Shown piece by piece: positions 60,448 to 64,000 of a stretch of DNA of 64,000 bases (position 1 is its first letter; each line of letters begins with the position of its first letter). The DNA lies in the NCBI GenBank assembly GCA_017307505.1, contig JAFKEE010000027.1:62001-126000 (forward strand). The letters are read 5' to 3'. This DNA comes from Acidobacteriota bacterium (GTDB lineage Bacteria > Acidobacteriota > Terriglobia > Bryobacterales > Bryobacteraceae). Made by a program: the position numbers and the translations under genes. The notes beneath the pieces were generated by a model, which was given only the letters and a program-made list of their open reading frames with translations, searched no databases and was not told the origin of the DNA.

Positions 60448-61818
60448 ATGGCTCGCCTCCGTTCCGTCCTCTCCCGCAGGCAGTTGCTCGCCGCCACAGC
60501 CTTGCCCGGACTCTTCCGCATGACCGAGGCTGCGGCTTCGTCTCAAACCTTGAATAAGAACTCCGCGCCCAGCCAGTTGAAGATCACGGATGTCCGCTCC
60601 GTCCTGGTGGCGTCGAACTATGACTACCCCATCATTCGCATCGACACGAATCAGGGCGTCTATGGCCTGGGCGAGGTGCGTGACGCGGGCAGGGAAGGCA
60701 CGGCCTTGGTTCTGAAGCCCCACCTGGTGGGCCGCAATCCCCTCCAGATCGAGCCGATTCTCGACAGCATCCGGAACTTCGCCAACCAGCAGCGCATGGG
60801 CGGCGGCTACAGTGCCATCGACATGGCCCTGCACGACATTGCCGGCAAAGTCTATCGCGTCCCGGCCTGGCGGCTGATCGGATCGAAGTATCGGGACTCC
60901 ATCCGGGTCTACTGCGATACCGACCAGAGCAAGGATCCGAAGATCTTTGCCGAACGCCTGCGCAAGCGGAAGGCGCAGGGGTTCACGTTCTTCAAGATGG
61001 ATCTGGGCACCAGTCTGGTGGCCGACCGGCCAGGCGCCGTCACCAGCTATAACACCGCCACGACCAAGGGATTGCAGTATCTGTGTGAGTACGTCCAGGC
61101 TATCCGTGACCAGATCGGCTGGGATGCGCCGCTGGCGACAGACCACTTCGGCCCGCTCAGTGTCAATGACAGCATCCGTTACGCGCGTGCGTTTGAACCT
61201 TACAATCTCGCCTGGGCGGAAGATATGATCCAGGTCGGGCACCTCGGAGCCGGCGGGGATGCGCCGAAAAACTGGCGCGCTTATCGGGAACTGTCCGAGG
61301 CCACCACCACTCCGATTGCGACAGGCGAGAGCCTTTTCGGCCTGGAGGAAGGCTTCAAGGCTCTGATCGACAATCGCGCCGTTGATATCATCCACCCGGA
61401 TCCGTTGACCTCTGGCGCCATCCGCGAGACCAAACGCATCTGCGACTATGCCTCCATGAACGGTGTGCAGACGGCCATTCACTTCGCCGGATCCCCGGTC
61501 GGCTGCCTGGCCTCGGTCCATATGGCCGCTACGCTGAAGGACATGCTGGCCATGGAGAACCACGCGGTCGACATCCCCTGGTGGGGTGACCTCGTCACGG
61601 GCCCGGCCAAGCCCATCGTGGATCGCGGCTACATCCAGGTACCGGATGCTCCGGGCCTGGGCGTCGAATTGAATGAGGCGGTGGTGAAGCAGCACATCCG
61701 CAAAGGCGGCTACTTCGAACCCACTCCTCAATACGACGACTACATCCTCGACCGCTTCCGCCTGGGTGGGCCCTATCCGCACCTCGACGAGAACGGCAAT
61801 CCTGTCGTTAAGCAGTAG
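60448..61818 (+). CDS. Enolase-superfamily (mandelate racemase/sugar-acid dehydratase) protein, Tat-exported
   Basis: A 456-residue protein with twin-arginine signal LSRRQLLAATALPGLFR. The capping domain starts KITDVRSVLVASNYDYPIIRI. The barrel has a KxD site (FFKMDLG), metal ligands in APLATDHFG (Asp), LAWAEDM (Glu) and TPIATGESLFG (Glu), and a later histidine in AIHFAGSPVG. The pattern fits a dehydratase of aldonic or aldaric acids rather than muconate cycloisomerase. The gene converges on the pectate-lyase-fold gene with 4 bp between stops. An exported enolase-superfamily enzyme is unusual but common in this bacterial group. Confidence 0.87.
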   Translation: MARLRSVLSRRQLLAATALPGLFRMTEAAASSQTLNKNSAPSQLKITDVRSVLVASNYDYPIIRIDTNQGVYGLGEVRDAGREGTALVLKPHLVGRNPLQIEPILDSIRNFANQQRMGGGYSAIDMALHDIAGKVYRVPAWRLIGSKYRDSIRVYCDTDQSKDPKIFAERLRKRKAQGFTFFKMDLGTSLVADRPGAVTSYNTATTKGLQYLCEYVQAIRDQIGWDAPLATDHFGPLSVNDSIRYARAFEPYNLAWAEDMIQVGHLGAGGDAPKNWRAYRELSEATTTPIATGESLFGLEEGFKALIDNRAVDIIHPDPLTSGAIRETKRICDYASMNGVQTAIHFAGSPVGCLASVHMAATLKDMLAMENHAVDIPWWGDLVTGPAKPIVDRGYIQVPDAPGLGVELNEAVVKQHIRKGGYFEPTPQYDDYILDRFRLGGPYPHLDENGNPVVKQ

Positions 61819-61822
61819 ACGC

Positions 61823-64000
61823 TCACTTCGTTCGAACCGAATACAAGCTCGACTGGGTGAGAATGAACAGCGTCTTGCCCAAGGGGCCGCCGAAGACCAG
61901 GTGGATCGGTCTCTCCGGCACCCGGACCACATCGATCAGTTTGCCGGCCGGCGTGTAGACGAAGATGTCTCCGGCCGCCAGATAGATGTTGCCCGCCTTG
62001 TCCTGCGCGACGCTCTCGCCGCCTTGTTCCACGAACGATTCCAGTTCGCTCAGGGTGCCATCCGCCTGAATCTTGCCCCGGTAGGTTCTCTGGTCGGATT
62101 CATTTGTCACGTAGAACGGATGTCCGGCCTCCGCCTTGACCAACCCGTAGGCTTGCAGGATGTAGGCCCATTTGTACCCGAGATAAGCCGGGCCCTGCAC
62201 GATGACATCATTGGACGGAATGAACAGGGTGCCGTCCGGTGAGACATAGTGGTGCTTCGTGCGCGAGGTCACCACTTTGCGGAACATCTGATCCAGCGTG
62301 GTGTACTCCAGCTTCACCGGGTCCAGCGTATTTGTGAAATCGCCGTTGACCCAGTAGTTCACTGGCAGCAAGGCGGTACTGCCTGGACGCTCCTGCGCCG
62401 GTTGAGGAGCCAGCACCGTGACCTCATCCTCAGGCCCGTCCGGCTTGAACGCGTAGACGGCCAGGCCGCTGCCGCCGGAGGATGTCACGATGACGTTGCC
62501 GGCCTTGTCGATGGCGAGATTGACGGGATCCAGCGGGCTGTCGCGCAGGATTCTGAGCTCGCGCGTATCGGGGGAGTATCGATAGATCCGGTGCCAGTGC
62601 GCATCGACGAAATAGAGCCGGCCCTGGGCATCGGCCGTCCCACCCGCGCTGTTGTAGAAGCCGCCGGCGAGTTTTTCCACTTTCGCGCCGGGTGCGATCA
62701 CTGTGGCCGGGTATCCTGCCGGCGGCGTGGGCCGGGCAGTATTCCAATCCAGGTGGGCGAACTCCCGGTCGCGCACTTCCGTCTGGAAGGTCGGATCCCA
62801 GATCGCTGTGCCGTAGGACACCTTGCCCTGCCGCACATACTGCCGGCATCCGTCCTTCTCCGTGCACATCATCAGGGAGCTGTTGTTATCGATATGAATG
62901 TTCCGGAATCGGATGCCCGTCGAGTCCGTCACCTTGATCGCGTACGGAAAGGGGCGATAGCTGCGCACCACCCGGTATCCGTGGAAGTTCGCAATCGTCA
63001 GGTTCTTCGAATAACTGATCTCCAGCGCGGAGGCCGATTCGCTCTCGCCCCTCTCGCCTTCGGTTTGCAGGGCGTAGAAGTCCCAGTTCTCCACGTGGTC
63101 GATCTTCGCCTCGGTCCGCACATGGTGTTCGCTGGATACCTGGTATACTTTGCCCGGGGTGGTCGTATCCGAGATGTACAGGCCGGTCTGTGCGAACGTG
63201 CTGGGCGTCCACAGGTTCGAGAACGTACCGCCTCCTCCGTGCGTTACCCAGAGGCTGGGATACTGGCCGTCCCACCGGCGGCGCGGATCGGGGTCGGCGC
63301 TGAGGTTGCTGTTGTAAGGCTGCTCGCGTTTGCCCGCTGGGCCGCGCGTCCCGTGCCCGCCCAGAAAGCGGACATCGTCCATCTGCGAGTCCTTGCCGGC
63401 CAGCCAGAGCGCGGCCACCGCACGGCTATTCGCTCCGCCTGTGTAAAGGCCGATGCCGGTGACCAGGTTGGTCGCGCCGCGCGGTGCCAGCAAAAGCGCC
63501 TTCGCGCTGCCTGGCCCCTGAAAGGCGGGTGTCCCATCCAGGATGTCGAATTGCGTCTCATCCGGGTGAAGTCCGATGAGAATGCTGTCCGGACGGAGCG
63601 TCAGCGTGTCGCTCACTACGTAGCGGCCCATGGGTATGTATAAAACCGGATTCTCGTTGATGGCCTTCTGCAGGGCCACGGTCTCGTCGGTTGTTCCGTC
63701 CCCTTTCAGGCCTAGCGATTTCAAATTCACCCACTTCTCTGTGGGCGGAGGGTCTTTCAAAGCGTTCGGCAGCGCAGGCGGCAGGGTCTTGAGGGGCTCA
63801 GTCAGAAAATCGGTCCGCAGTTCGGCCACCGCGCCCGCGGAACGGAGCGCATAGCCGTGCGACATCGATTTCACAAGATAGGCCGCACCCGGACTCTTCA
63901 ATTGCCTGCCGCTCTCCCGGAGCCGGGCAAAGACAGGAACATTCCGGCAGTGACTGCTCTCCACGTTGATCTGCGTCAGCCGGCTTTTTTCATTGCTGAT
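61823..64000 (-). CDS. Pectate-lyase-fold / SMP-30-like propeller protein (N-terminus beyond window)
   Basis: The frame stays open to the right edge, so the start is missing. The visible 725 residues have two parts. The first is a right-handed beta-helix beginning VNLKSLGLKGDGTTDETVALQKAI (Pectate_lyase_3) with further turns such as IRFRNIHIDNNSS. The second is a beta-propeller from about 440 residues in: LYFVDAHWHRIYRYSPDTREL, NLAIDKAGNVIVTSSGG, ESVAQDKAGNIYLAAGD, and a C-terminal strand TLFILTQSSLYSVRTK, as in SMP-30/gluconolactonase or NHL proteins. A role in binding or cleaving plant polysaccharide is inferred. A GTG at 63964 could be a start, but the open upstream frame makes truncation more likely. 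Confidence 0.8.
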   Translation of the reverse strand: MSNEKSRLTQINVESSHCRNVPVFARLRESGRQLKSPGAAYLVKSMSHGYALRSAGAVAELRTDFLTEPLKTLPPALPNALKDPPPTEKWVNLKSLGLKGDGTTDETVALQKAINENPVLYIPMGRYVVSDTLTLRPDSILIGLHPDETQFDILDGTPAFQGPGSAKALLLAPRGATNLVTGIGLYTGGANSRAVAALWLAGKDSQMDDVRFLGGHGTRGPAGKREQPYNSNLSADPDPRRRWDGQYPSLWVTHGGGGTFSNLWTPSTFAQTGLYISDTTTPGKVYQVSSEHHVRTEAKIDHVENWDFYALQTEGERGESESASALEISYSKNLTIANFHGYRVVRSYRPFPYAIKVTDSTGIRFRNIHIDNNSSLMMCTEKDGCRQYVRQGKVSYGTAIWDPTFQTEVRDREFAHLDWNTARPTPPAGYPATVIAPGAKVEKLAGGFYNSAGGTADAQGRLYFVDAHWHRIYRYSPDTRELRILRDSPLDPVNLAIDKAGNVIVTSSGGSGLAVYAFKPDGPEDEVTVLAPQPAQERPGSTALLPVNYWVNGDFTNTLDPVKLEYTTLDQMFRKVVTSRTKHHYVSPDGTLFIPSNDVIVQGPAYLGYKWAYILQAYGLVKAEAGHPFYVTNESDQRTYRGKIQADGTLSELESFVEQGGESVAQDKAGNIYLAAGDIFVYTPAGKLIDVVRVPERPIHLVFGGPLGKTLFILTQSSLYSVRTK

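Noticed and set aside
1-64000. CRISPR arrays, IS elements, prophage, tRNA or rRNA genes
   Set aside because: No regularly spaced direct repeats, transposase, integrase, phage structural genes or RNA gene signatures were found on reading either strand.

Overview
This 64 kb window is GC-rich bacterial chromosomal DNA. The gene content points to an acidobacterium of the Bryobacterales / 'Solibacter' type (inferred from gene content only). The main signs are an ADOP-type ABC permease, a TonB receptor with an N-terminal carboxypeptidase-regulatory domain, a PQQ dehydrogenase paired with a secreted cytochrome c, and many Tat- or Sec-exported sugar-processing proteins. I found no rRNA, tRNA, IS element, prophage or CRISPR array.

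Layout. (1) 0-4 kb: the end of an ADOP permease, then a minus-strand argF-argH-argR-peroxiredoxin operon. In front of it is a sigma70-like promoter overlapped by two tandem ARG boxes. (2) 4-12 kb: a TonB-dependent receptor with its own terminator, a GT39-like membrane protein, a DUF1345 membrane protein, and a cytochrome c/PQQ dehydrogenase pair. (3) 12-15 kb: a possible small defence cluster with a SIR2-domain protein and a higBA-type toxin-antitoxin pair with a palindromic operator. (4) 15-25 kb: mostly envelope and secreted functions (AI-2E-type permease, metzincin-like metallopeptidase, amidohydrolase, bactofilin with methyltransferase, GAF protein, Asp-box propeller, TIM-barrel isomerase). 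(5) 24.9-35.3 kb: a nine-gene plus-strand operon encoding the methylmalonyl-CoA (Wood-Werkman) propionate pathway: transcarboxylase 5S, 12S, a small subunit and biotin carrier, epimerase, mutase small and large subunits, MeaB GTPase and a CoA-transferase. It ends in a strong hairpin. (6) 35-43.8 kb: a HEAT-repeat protein, a GDSL hydrolase gene broken by one in-frame stop codon, a two-module esterase (CE15-like plus dienelactone-hydrolase-like), psuG, gluQ, and an M1 aminopeptidase homologue that has lost its catalytic glutamate. (7) 43.8-48.2 kb: a very compact bacterial microcompartment (BMC) operon with a tandem-domain shell protein, a hexameric shell protein, a CoA-acylating aldehyde dehydrogenase, a class II aldolase and a DeoR regulator. 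(8) 48.2-64 kb: polysaccharide deacetylase, GT2 glycosyltransferase, GH2 exo-glucosaminidase-like enzyme, CocE-type hydrolase, PilZ protein, sigma54 response regulator, TPR protein, bicupin, enolase-superfamily dehydratase and a pectate-lyase-fold/propeller protein cut by the window edge.

How it fits together. The secreted and periplasmic proteins suggest a plant- or microbe-polysaccharide degrader. The BMC operon would split deoxyhexose phosphates (fuculose-1-P or rhamnulose-1-P) into DHAP and lactaldehyde inside a shell and oxidise the aldehyde to an acyl-CoA. The methylmalonyl-CoA operon would produce or consume propionate, with transcarboxylation recycling the carboxyl group between methylmalonyl-CoA and pyruvate. 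The link between the two is inference. The items most worth following up are the minimal BMC locus, the SIR2/toxin-antitoxin cluster, the metzincin-like protein, the inactivated M1 homologue and the bimodular esterase.
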